Shown: positions 1 through 6,680 of the stretch, piece after piece | Numbering within the stretch: the stretch's first letter is position 1 | Layout: each line of letters starts with the position of its first letter | From: Promethearchaeota archaeon | GTDB lineage: Archaea > Asgardarchaeota > Lokiarchaeia > Sigynarchaeales > SOKP01 | Assembly: GCA_016839655.1 (NCBI GenBank) | Contig: JAEOTW010000339.1 | Coordinates: forward strand, 1-9,998 | Direction of reading: 5' to 3' | Length of the DNA: 9,998 nucleotides | Notes under the pieces: model-generated | The model's input: only the letters and a program-made list of their open reading frames with translations | What the model was told of the DNA's origin: nothing | Database searches by the model: none | Translations under genes and position numbers: made by a program

Positions 1-2
1 CC

Positions 3-506
3 AAACCAGAAGGTGAAACTCAATATAATCAAGTAGTTTCTAAAGAATTAGAAGAAAGGATTAAGCAGGAACTTTTAAAAAGAAAAAAAGTTGAAGAAAA
101 AGAAATTATTACCCCTGAGAAATTATTGGATTATATTAAAAGTAGACGTGATAAGATTTGGTATCATGCTCTTTATTACTTAGCTATTAATGTTGAAGAT
201 AATATCGCTTCAAAAACATTATTATATGATGTTTTAAAAGATGTGACAAGCAAGTCACCAATTGATCCCATTCCTGAACACCAATTTTATTTTGGCTTAG
301 GATATATTTTAAGATTAACTATGAATGAGAAACAAGTGGTAAGATTTCTAAGAGATGGAAAATTTAAAATCAATGTTAATATCGATATTTTAAAAGGACT
401 TTTAGAACAAGCTGGGGAACCAATCAGTACAAGGCCTATTATCAAAGAAGAAGAAAAGAAAAAGATGTTTAAGGATTTTCTAAATGACGATTTTCTTGAT
501 ATTTAA
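3..506 (+). CDS. C-terminal part of an unrecognised protein (5' truncated by window)
   Basis: The reading frame is open from base 3 with no stop before TAA at 504-506, giving 167 visible residues, so the real start lies left of the window. A TTG at 126 is in frame but would cut off a clearly coding, charged stretch (many K/E residues), so I do not use it as a start. The visible part begins with a lysine/glutamate-rich helical segment. It continues into a mostly helical region containing 'WYHALYYLAINVED' and 'FYFGLGYILRLTMNEKQVVRFL', which could be a small helical or winged-helix fold, and ends in a charged tail (KEEEKKKMFKDFLNDDFLDI). There are no cysteine clusters, nucleotide-binding motifs or membrane segments. 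It lies 24 bases ahead of the EngB-like gene on the same strand, so co-transcription is likely. I do not recognise the family and assign no function. Confidence 0.8.
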   Translation, partial: KPEGETQYNQVVSKELEERIKQELLKRKKVEEKEIITPEKLLDYIKSRRDKIWYHALYYLAINVEDNIASKTLLYDVLKDVTSKSPIDPIPEHQFYFGLGYILRLTMNEKQVVRFLRDGKFKINVNIDILKGLLEQAGEPISTRPIIKEEEKKKMFKDFLNDDFLDI

Positions 507-530
507 ATTTAGAATTTAGAATGTAGTAGT

Positions 531-1166
531 ATGAATCATAAACCATCATTATTAATTATAGGGAATTCGAATGCTGGCAAATCTTCAATAACTAGATTAT
601 TAATGCCAAATCCTAGAAAATTCAAAGGTAAGATTGGGAAAACTCCCGGAAGTACTCTCCTAATAAAGTCAGTCACCCAAAAGAATTTACCTTATAATAT
701 TGTTGATCTTCCAGGATTTGGTTATGTAGGGCAATCAAGTCGACGAAGGGGAGAACATATTAAAAAACAAATTGTAATTCATATTGAAAAGCATTTTGAT
801 GAGTATTTTTTTGGTTTAATTATAATAAATATTTTAAGAATTGAGGATGAAATTAGAAAGTTTTTTATTCAGAATAAGAGGACAATCCCTTTAAGTTTTG
901 AATTGATTCAATTTTTAAGTGAATTTGAAATCCCTTTTTTAGTTCTCATTAACAAAATCGATAAAGTCTCAAATATTGACCAAAAAAAAATAATTGAATT
1001 ATTTATTAAATCAGCAAAAGAAATTAATTTGGAATTGAATCATTTGGACGATTATGACTCTAAAAATAAGTCAGTAATACCATATTTAGAATTTTCAGCT
1101 TTGAAAAAAATAAATCTTGGAAAATTGAAAGGTTTAGTTCAAAGGTATCTAAATATTAAGGTTTAG
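531..1166 (+). CDS. engB: EngB/YihA-type ribosome-biogenesis GTPase (archaeal form)
   Basis: This is a 211-residue P-loop GTPase with all five G motifs in order. G1 is GNSNAGKSS (residues 11-19). G2 is the KTPGST stretch (37-42, Thr38). G3 is DLPGFGY (59-65), the EngB signature with two glycines after the proline. G4 is NKID (141-144), and G5 is SALK (189-192). The stretch 'IPLSFELIQFLSEFEIP' before G4 matches the 'iPxDvE...L...I' pattern of archaeal EngB relatives. By family it would bind GTP and assist assembly of the large ribosomal subunit in the cytoplasm; that role is known from bacterial EngB and is inferred here. The length is normal. The ATG at 531 places G1 close to the N-terminus, as usual, and no clear Shine-Dalgarno sequence precedes it. 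It probably shares a transcript with the truncated upstream gene, and its last 11 bases overlap the convergent TYW1 gene. A nine-adenine run at 982-990 leaves the frame intact. Confidence 0.88.
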   Translation: MNHKPSLLIIGNSNAGKSSITRLLMPNPRKFKGKIGKTPGSTLLIKSVTQKNLPYNIVDLPGFGYVGQSSRRRGEHIKKQIVIHIEKHFDEYFFGLIIINILRIEDEIRKFFIQNKRTIPLSFELIQFLSEFEIPFLVLINKIDKVSNIDQKKIIELFIKSAKEINLELNHLDDYDSKNKSVIPYLEFSALKKINLGKLKGLVQRYLNIKV

Positions 1167-2448
1167 AAATAATTGGATCCTTTTCATGACTCCAATTTAC
1201 TGCAAATAGAAAATCTCTACTTGGTTTATTTCTATAGATTATTGGAAATCCACTAATTTCTTCAAATTTTTGAGCGAAATTTTCTAAGAATTCATATTCT
1301 GGGAAATATTCTTTAACAGCCCCATTACCTTTTAATCTGTCTTTTATCAACAAAGCTTTAGCTTGTAAAGTAAAACCCTTTATTTCAAAGAAGTTAGGAT
1401 TTGATTTTTCAATTATTTTAATATATTCATTTATCAAATCTTCATTAATATTCAAATTTTTTACTGCTGTTAACCTCACTAAAGTTCTACAAGATAAAGA
1501 TTCTATCAGATCAAGGCTATCTATTATCTTATTCCACCCATTTTTAATCATTGGACGACAAACCTTCTTATAGACTTGTTCATTCGATGCTGGTAATGTG
1601 ATATATAGTTGAGAGGGAAAGTATTCCAAATTCTTAATTGTTTCTGGTAATGTGCCATTAGTCACGACAAACGTAGTCATATTACGATTTTTAAATTCTT
1701 GAATATAATCAGATATTCTAGGATATAAAAGTGGTTCTCCATCGAGAGAGATTGCTGCGTGATTTGGCCTTAAGGCTTCATTGTGTGCTTGCATAATCTC
1801 ATCAGGAGAGGTTAATGCCCTATTAATTAATCGTTCTAATTCTTCTCTAGAACTAATACAACAATTAATATCATTGTCCAACTTAAATTGATCGCTCAAA
1901 GAATTTATTGGTTTTATAAATTCTTGGTTCTTTAGGAGAGTAGTTGCCCGTTCAATTTTGTTTTTTGAAACATGAATTTTATTACTGATGGTATCTATGC
2001 TATGAGATTGATTATAATTTAGAAGCATATAATAGAGGATATCAACCATAATTTCATAGTTGTCAAGGTATCGCCTCAGGGGCAAATGGTTTTGAATTAT
2101 ATCTCTCTGATGTTTTAACATTTCATCGATAAGAAATTTAGGATCGTCTGGTTCAACAATAAATTCGCCTCCAAGTGATCCAGATTCAATATCTCTCCAA
2201 CAAAAGACACATTGATGGTTACAAAAAGGTAATGAAGGGGTATTTTGCATACATCTATGACTTTGTATTCCAAAAACACCCTTATAACAATTACGGTTAT
2301 CTCTACCTGTTGATAATCTTTGTTCAAGCCAATGACAAGGTTTAATTGAAGAATGCTTATTATCTCCAATTATTCTGTATGTTGTTTTAGTATAGGATTC
2401 TACAAATTCATTTGTAATCTTATTATCCGTGATAAACCTGTTATTCAT
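1156..2448 (-). CDS. taw1: TYW1/Taw1-like radical SAM 4-demethylwyosine synthase with an insertion
   Basis: This 430-residue radical SAM enzyme would condense pyruvate with N1-methylguanosine-37 of tRNA-Phe to make 4-demethylwyosine. The SAM cluster motif is C76-x3-C80-x2-C83 followed by W84. The second cluster is represented by C38, C54 and C66, and K56 (C-Y-K) matches the lysine proposed to form the pyruvate Schiff base in Methanocaldococcus TYW1. Also conserved are SHRCMQ (63-68), PxHAAISLDGEP (228-239) and FVVTNGTLPE (260-269). There is no flavodoxin domain, as in other archaea. It is about 120 residues longer than the Methanocaldococcus enzyme, mainly because of a segment at about residues 120-218 that includes a winged-helix-like stretch. 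The expected 'GYSxxRL' region near the C-terminus is also different (about residues 360-375). Start is ATG; a TATA-like box lies about 40 bases upstream and there is no Shine-Dalgarno sequence. The family assignment is firm; exact activity is inferred. Confidence 0.9.
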   Translation of the reverse strand: MNNRFITDNKITNEFVESYTKTTYRIIGDNKHSSIKPCHWLEQRLSTGRDNRNCYKGVFGIQSHRCMQNTPSLPFCNHQCVFCWRDIESGSLGGEFIVEPDDPKFLIDEMLKHQRDIIQNHLPLRRYLDNYEIMVDILYYMLLNYNQSHSIDTISNKIHVSKNKIERATTLLKNQEFIKPINSLSDQFKLDNDINCCISSREELERLINRALTSPDEIMQAHNEALRPNHAAISLDGEPLLYPRISDYIQEFKNRNMTTFVVTNGTLPETIKNLEYFPSQLYITLPASNEQVYKKVCRPMIKNGWNKIIDSLDLIESLSCRTLVRLTAVKNLNINEDLINEYIKIIEKSNPNFFEIKGFTLQAKALLIKDRLKGNGAVKEYFPEYEFLENFAQKFEEISGFPIIYRNKPSRDFLFAVNWSHEKDPIISKP

Positions 2449-2482
2449 TAAAGAACCACGTTAGATTCAAAATTCTCACTAA

Positions 2483-2492
2483 TTTATATAAA
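2483..2492 (-). promoter_or_regulatory. TATA-like box for the TYW1 gene
   Basis: TTTATATAAA is a perfect palindrome centred about 40 bases ahead of the TYW1 ATG. With the usual archaeal spacing of about 26 bases from box to transcription start, the leader would be only about a dozen bases, which agrees with the lack of a Shine-Dalgarno sequence. Being palindromic, it could in principle also be read toward the plus-strand gene, but it is 134 bases from that start. No convincing BRE is visible. The rest of the spacer (2449-2625) is AT-rich with no gene; it also holds a small inverted repeat, AGTAT-A-ATACT (2554-2564). Confidence 0.45.
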
Positions 2493-2625
2493 TAAATGTA
2501 TTTTATTAAGATATTAAATTATATTCTTTAAAATTATAAGATTGTAATTAATTAGTATAATACTTATAGAATATAATCAAAATTTCATATTTGGTTTACT
2601 AAGATAAAAGATATCCTGATTGAAA

Positions 2626-3504
2626 ATGTTAAATAGAATTAAAAGCGAGTTGCTGAATGTAGGACTGAAGTTTATTTCGGTTAATGAGAAAGTCGTTAGA
2701 ATGATACTCGAAACAAGTCCTTCAAACGTAAATGAAATTGTCATCCTTCCCGCAATTAAAATAGTAATGAAGAAATTGGTGAAAAAATTACAGAATAAAC
2801 GTAATTATGGTAGAGTGTATAATGGGGAGTTAAATGGTGTTAAAGTTAGTATTGTACGTTCTTTAGTTGGAGCACCTAATTGTGCTATGGCAGTAGAAGC
2901 GTTAAAACGTTGTAAAACAAAAATGATAATTCGAATTGATGTATGTGGTGGGATAGAAAATACGATTATGCCAATTAATATTGGAGATATTTTAATCCCA
3001 AAAATAGCCTATTGTGATGATGGGACATGTCCTCAATATTTTAGAGAACATCCAGCTTTAGTAAATAAACTTGAATCAATTTCTAATCCATTAGGAAGAT
3101 TTCAAAACTTATTTACGGGAAATCAAACAATTTTTATATCGAAACCGGATTATAAATTAAATGAAGTGCTTTTCAATAAAGGCACATCACTCTTAAGAGA
3201 AAAAGTAAAAGCAGTAGACTTATGGACTACCGATGCTCTATTTTGTGAAAGTTTAGATTTTGTACGAGCATTAAGTTCAATAAACGTACAGTGTATCGAT
3301 ATGGAATCTTCAATTTTATTCTTATTAGGAAAAATCTACAATCTAAAAACTAGTTCCATTCTTTCAGTATCAGATTTACCAGGGCATTCGAAATATGATT
3401 TGCTTAATTCAAACGAGATACATCCAGAAATGGAAAATGGAATCGATAATTCGATTAAAGTTCTCATCAATTCTTTACCGCAAGTAAAGTATGAATTAAT
3501 TTAG
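2626..3504 (+). CDS. Nucleoside phosphorylase superfamily (PNP_UDP_1) protein, atypical phosphate site
   Basis: This 292-residue protein has the purine nucleoside/uridine phosphorylase fold. Recognisable parts are GAPNCAMAVEAL (82-93), the core IIRIDVCGGI (101-110), INIGDILIP (118-125), a DDGTCPQYF stretch (131-139) like the 'eGTSxxY' of uridine-phosphorylase relatives, IDMESSILFLL (224-234) with the Met-Glu that contacts ribose, and VSDLPG (248-253) with the base-site aspartate. Arg103 aligns with the phosphate-binding Arg of E. coli uridine phosphorylase. The usual 'PGDPxR' loop, however, reads LPAIKIV (41-47), and the Ser/Thr three residues after the Arg is Val106. It may therefore act as a nucleosidase or have another role; the substrate is not predictable. 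I prefer ATG 2626 over an in-frame TTG at 2620 that adds two residues; neither has a clear ribosome site. Its stop codon abuts the stop of the next, convergent gene with no gap. Confidence 0.82.
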   Translation: MLNRIKSELLNVGLKFISVNEKVVRMILETSPSNVNEIVILPAIKIVMKKLVKKLQNKRNYGRVYNGELNGVKVSIVRSLVGAPNCAMAVEALKRCKTKMIIRIDVCGGIENTIMPINIGDILIPKIAYCDDGTCPQYFREHPALVNKLESISNPLGRFQNLFTGNQTIFISKPDYKLNEVLFNKGTSLLREKVKAVDLWTTDALFCESLDFVRALSSINVQCIDMESSILFLLGKIYNLKTSSILSVSDLPGHSKYDLLNSNEIHPEMENGIDNSIKVLINSLPQVKYELI

Positions 3505-4401
3505 TTAAAGTCCTTTAAGAAGTTGAGAAAAATCAGGTTCAGAAAAAAAATCATTATACAACTTTAACAACTCAAAATTTACAAGGAAAATTTTTTTACC
3601 TGCTTTGTTTTTTGAAGTTCTCATAAGATTTAGGTTTCTCAATTTTTTAATATGATATAAAATTGTGCCCGAGTAAATTTCAAGATTTTCTCCGATTTTT
3701 GAGACTGTAACTTCCTCATTCTTAAATATTTCTTCTAATACTTTAGGGATTAATGGATTTAAAAATATAACTTTAAATTCCTGATAATCTTCGGGGACAT
3801 CACTCAAAAAATAATGAAGAGATTTACCGATTTTTTTGGATCTTATTAGATTAAATCTTTCAAGTGTCATTACATGCTTTAAAAAAGGAGTTCTGGTAAT
3901 ATTTAATTCATCTATGATTTTTTCATCTCGTGCGTGAATTCCCGGATTATTCTTTATAAAATCTAATATTTTAACTAATTTCTTATTACTTAATATCTCT
4001 AATTTAGTACGCCTTTCATTTGTGACAATCCAGTTCTTTTCTTCTAAACCTCGAATCGTTAAGAAAATGTCTTCTTTACTATAACCTTTTTTATAAGAAA
4101 GTTTAGCTATACACTTAGCATACAGTTTTTCAATTATTGGGTATTTTTGGATTTGGGCTACCGAAACAATTTCAAATTCAGTATCATATCTTTTTAGTTT
4201 TAATATATCTTCCGCTATTTTTAAAACATCTTTTTCAATCTCACTTAGTTCTTCAACAATCTCTTCTTTAATTACTTCTGTTTCTAGAGTGACCTCCTTC
4301 TTTTTTCCTAGAGGTTTGAAATCAAGACGCCTAAATGAACTATCTTGAAGATCTTTCTTTTCTTTAGTTCCTCTGGGTTCTCTTCTTTTTTCAAGTGACA
4401 T
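3505..4401 (-). CDS. Multi-winged-helix DNA-binding protein (putative transcription regulator)
   Basis: This is a 298-residue soluble protein. Residues 1-55 are highly charged and probably disordered (K/R-rich, then acidic). Three winged-helix-like units follow: about 57-136 (GYSKEDIFLTIRGLEEKNWI), about 139-200, and about 216-276. The second is the clearest: KLVKILDFIKNNPGIHARDE, a recognition-helix region near 167-181, then a wing ending in HYFLS, which is the standard archaeal 'NPGIHxxEI...L.ISxxTVxxHLxxLExxGLI' layout. The third has VTVSKIGENLEIYSGTILYH followed by IKKLRNLNLM and a basic wing. There is no ligand-binding or metal domain. The gene starts two bases after the stop of the zinc-ribbon membrane protein gene (4404-6005), so the two are almost certainly one transcript and possibly translationally coupled. 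A DNA-binding role is well supported; targets and signal are unknown. Winged helices can also mediate protein contacts, so a non-DNA role is possible. Confidence 0.82.
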   Translation of the reverse strand: MSLEKRREPRGTKEKKDLQDSSFRRLDFKPLGKKKEVTLETEVIKEEIVEELSEIEKDVLKIAEDILKLKRYDTEFEIVSVAQIQKYPIIEKLYAKCIAKLSYKKGYSKEDIFLTIRGLEEKNWIVTNERRTKLEILSNKKLVKILDFIKNNPGIHARDEKIIDELNITRTPFLKHVMTLERFNLIRSKKIGKSLHYFLSDVPEDYQEFKVIFLNPLIPKVLEEIFKNEEVTVSKIGENLEIYSGTILYHIKKLRNLNLMRTSKNKAGKKIFLVNFELLKLYNDFFSEPDFSQLLKGL

Positions 4402-4403
4402 CT

Positions 4404-6005
4404 TTAGGCGTTTTCCTCTAAGAATTGAACAAATTTTATTTGTTCCTCATAATCCATATATTTTAATTCTTCCACAATCTTATCATAATGTTTAGGATTA
4501 ACATTAGGGAGTTTACGAATCCTATTAATTAATCTTTTTGGTATTTCTTTATATAAATTAACAATAGCCTCAATATATTTAACCTGTTCCTCATTAGTTA
4601 AAAAAGCAAGTTCTTCTAATAGCTCCTTCTTTTCTTTTTTCGAAATTTTCAAATCTACTATCTGTTTCCTCAAATCTTTTGATAGAACAGCAAATATTTT
4701 TGAGAAATATTCTTTGACTAATTTCTTATCTTTTTCATCTTTAACAGGTAGAAGTGAGTCATGTAACTTTAATTTGAATTCTTCTTCTCTTTTTGCTTTT
4801 TCTTTTTTATCTATTTTTATTGGCTCTTCTACAATTTCCATTATTGGTATTTCTTCTATTTTTTCATCTTCGCTCTCAGTTTTTACTTCTTCAAGAGTTT
4901 CTGTTATTTGAATATCAATTGCTTTTTCAACAGGTTTTAACTTAACATCCTTTTCATCTGCAATTGCCTTTTGAGGTTTCTCAACTTCCCTGTAGGGAGT
5001 AGGTGGAATAGGTAGTGTAGGAATTTTTACTACTGATTTTTCAATATCAGATACCTGTATGACTTTTTTCGAAGGTTTACCAAAACATAGGAAGGCTATC
5101 AAGATTCCCTTTAGTAAAATAAAGATCCCAGCACCAAAAAACGTCGTTCCTAAAATCCCTAAGATGATAAATTTAACTGCATCATTTGCAACAAATTTTT
5201 GTTTTTCCTCGATTTTCTTTTTCATACCACCATCAATAAGTAAAATTATCACAGCATTAATTAGTAGTATAACAAAGATTAGTATCCCTAAAGGGATCTG
5301 GATTCCGAAAGGGAGGGTTACTATAATAGGATCCCCTGGTGGGAGATAAAATCCCTCTGTAAATGCTCTAAATATACTATATAATATAATTATAAATCCT
5401 GCTTTATTAGAAAAATAATTTAATGAATTTTTTGTAGCTAATCCGTAATCATAGACTTTGAAATCTTTATTTTGGGAAGTAGTAAATACATATATTATGA
5501 TAACTATCCCTTTTATAAGAATTATCACTCCTAAACCATACATAACACTCCCCAATATTCCCCAACAGAATGCATCCAAAAAGATTTCATTATATTTTTT
5601 CTCTTTAATATTCTTATTAATATGAGTTCTATCATAGCTTAAAAGAGAAAAGCAGATGATTATATGAGCAATTTGATTTATTAGGTTTGTAAATACAAAA
5701 GATGTAAATATCCCAATTATAAGTGATAAAACTGAGAAAAAGAAAAAAATGAAAAAAGGTAAAGAAGATATCTTATTTAAAACTTGAATAAATTTGTCTA
5801 AACTAGATGATTTTATCTCAGGTAACGTATGATACGGTTTCTTCTGTCTTATATAGGGCGTTGGAGCAGGTTTAAATTCAACACCCTCCAAAATAAAAGG
5901 AGAACCACATCTCTCACAATAAACTTGAATATTACTTTCTATCAAATGAGAAAGCTCTTGCGGGAACGCATAGCTGCATTCTCTACAAACAAAAATTTTG
6001 GTCAT
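4404..6005 (-). CDS. Zinc-ribbon membrane protein with duplicated membrane module and C-terminal helical repeats
   Basis: This 533-residue protein is not assigned to a known family. Residues 1-40 form a zinc ribbon with C7-x2-C10 and C30-x2-C33. A proline-rich linker (46-62) leads to about six hydrophobic segments (roughly 82-103, 105-123, 145-174, 203-220, 236-257 and 277-308). These fall into two similar three-segment units: 'GILGSVMYGLGVIILIKGI' near 149-167 mirrors 'GILGTTFFGAGIFILLKGI' near 283-301. After a proline-rich, then acidic, low-complexity stretch (330-410) comes a charged helical domain (420-533) built of two similar units of about 42 residues. An even number of membrane spans would put ribbon and tail on the same, presumably cytoplasmic, side. 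Start is ATG, with the ribbon cysteines immediately after. It is followed by the winged-helix gene after two bases, and 76 bases behind another zinc-ribbon membrane gene. A membrane sensor or scaffold is a guess from context only. Confidence 0.8.
   Translation of the reverse strand: MTKIFVCRECSYAFPQELSHLIESNIQVYCERCGSPFILEGVEFKPAPTPYIRQKKPYHTLPEIKSSSLDKFIQVLNKISSLPFFIFFFFSVLSLIIGIFTSFVFTNLINQIAHIIICFSLLSYDRTHINKNIKEKKYNEIFLDAFCWGILGSVMYGLGVIILIKGIVIIIYVFTTSQNKDFKVYDYGLATKNSLNYFSNKAGFIIILYSIFRAFTEGFYLPPGDPIIVTLPFGIQIPLGILIFVILLINAVIILLIDGGMKKKIEEKQKFVANDAVKFIILGILGTTFFGAGIFILLKGILIAFLCFGKPSKKVIQVSDIEKSVVKIPTLPIPPTPYREVEKPQKAIADEKDVKLKPVEKAIDIQITETLEEVKTESEDEKIEEIPIMEIVEEPIKIDKKEKAKREEEFKLKLHDSLLPVKDEKDKKLVKEYFSKIFAVLSKDLRKQIVDLKISKKEKKELLEELAFLTNEEQVKYIEAIVNLYKEIPKRLINRIRKLPNVNPKHYDKIVEELKYMDYEEQIKFVQFLEENA
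4410..4676 (-). repeat. Two tandem ~42-residue helical units at the end of the 533-residue protein
   Basis: Residues about 444-484 and 491-532 of the membrane protein align. The first contains KKELLEELAFLTNEEQVKYI and the second contains DKIVEELKYMDYEEQIKFVQ in register. Each unit starts with a short basic/hydrophobic helix (QIVDLK and RIRKLP). The similarity is clear at protein level, whereas the DNA has diverged, so this is an old internal duplication. Confidence 0.7.
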
Positions 6006-6081
6006 TCTTTTTAACTACACCTTTATTATGTTTATTCATTTTTACTTTAATTTTTTTCGAATAAAATGGAATAAATTAATA

Positions 6082-6567
6082 TTAATGTGAGACAGTGAGT
6101 GCGTGAACTGATAGTTTTCTACCTAATCTTGTACCACAGTTAACACAATATACTATTTCATTTGCTTCTAGGTGTTTTTTCATTTTAATTGAAAGCCTTT
6201 TCCCACATTCACTACAATATTCTAAAAATACTTGCTGATCTTCTGAAGATTTAGTATTAATGACATTTTGACTGTTGTTTTCTTTCTTTAGCTTTGATTT
6301 CCCCGAGACTAGAAGGTAAAATCCTTCACACAATTTGTAAAATCCATAACCAATATATTTGAGAAGGTAAAAAACGCCCTTAATGATATAGTAGATTAAA
6401 TACGCTATACCTTTAATAATGTAATAAAGTAGAGTCACAGTTAAAGCTAATACTGCGACTATACCAATAATAACTAATATTTGACCATATAGCGGTTGTT
6501 CTATAAACCATTCTATAAACGTGTTAAACCATATACCAATATTTTGAAGAAAAGTTTCCCAATCCAT
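6082..6567 (-). CDS. Small membrane protein with C-terminal zinc ribbon
   Basis: This is a 161-residue protein of unknown family. An aromatic N-terminal segment (residues 1-25) precedes a strong transmembrane helix at about 28-50. A long hydrophobic, tyrosine-rich stretch (48-87) is then made of three 11-residue repeats (YYIIKGIAYLI, YYIIKGVFYLL, KYIGYGFYKLC). A polar linker (90-112) leads to a zinc ribbon with C118-x2-C121 and C141-x2-C144. The 19-residue spacing inside this ribbon is identical to that in the neighbouring 533-residue protein, so the two ribbons are probably related. ATG 6567 starts just before the first hydrophobic region; a weak GGAT lies eight to ten bases upstream. A TATA-like AT stretch lies near 6598-6608. 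The 76-base gap to the next gene allows co-transcription or separate promoters. No function can be named. Confidence 0.75.
   Translation of the reverse strand: MDWETFLQNIGIWFNTFIEWFIEQPLYGQILVIIGIVAVLALTVTLLYYIIKGIAYLIYYIIKGVFYLLKYIGYGFYKLCEGFYLLVSGKSKLKKENNSQNVINTKSSEDQQVFLEYCSECGKRLSIKMKKHLEANEIVYCVNCGTRLGRKLSVHALTVSH
6328..6426 (-). repeat. Three 33-base (11-residue) repeats in the small zinc-ribbon membrane protein
   Basis: Residues 48-58, 59-69 and 70-80 repeat with an 11-residue period: YYIIKG(I/V)(A/F)YL twice nearly exactly, then KYIGYGFYKLC more loosely. The first two copies also resemble each other at DNA level. Eleven residues is three turns of helix, so the repeat would give a long continuous helix with tyrosine, lysine and glycine falling in stripes. 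Confidence 0.65.
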
Positions 6568-6680
6568 AATTATTCATCCATTTTTTTTGTACTTTATCTT
6601 AATAAAAAAGTGTTTAGATTTGATTTTAAAATTCTTGGAGTCCAATTTTTGAAACTTTTAAGAGTGAAAATTGAAAATAT

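Noticed and set aside
126..128. TTG as the start of the first gene
   Set aside because: The frame stays open to the left window edge with protein-like composition, so the gene is 5' truncated by the window rather than starting here.
982..990. Nine-adenine run as a programmed frameshift site in the EngB gene
   Set aside because: The zero frame continues through the G5 motif to a normal length, so no shift is needed.
2115..2369. Open frame of 84 codons inside the TYW1 gene, same strand
   Set aside because: It lies in another frame of a gene whose metal-binding cysteines are encoded right there; the product has no recognisable features.
2554..2564. Inverted repeat AGTAT-A-ATACT as an operator
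   Set aside because: Five-base arms in a very AT-rich spacer are expected by chance and the flanks do not extend the symmetry; it is noted but not called.
2620..2622. TTG start for the phosphorylase-like gene
   Set aside because: An ATG two codons later is an ordinary start and neither has a ribosome site; the two extra residues add nothing.
5059..5349. Plus-strand open frame opposite the zinc-ribbon membrane gene
   Set aside because: It is antisense to the strongly supported membrane module; the same holds for 4714-4911, 5829-6014, 6496-6684 (partly) and 9109-9315.
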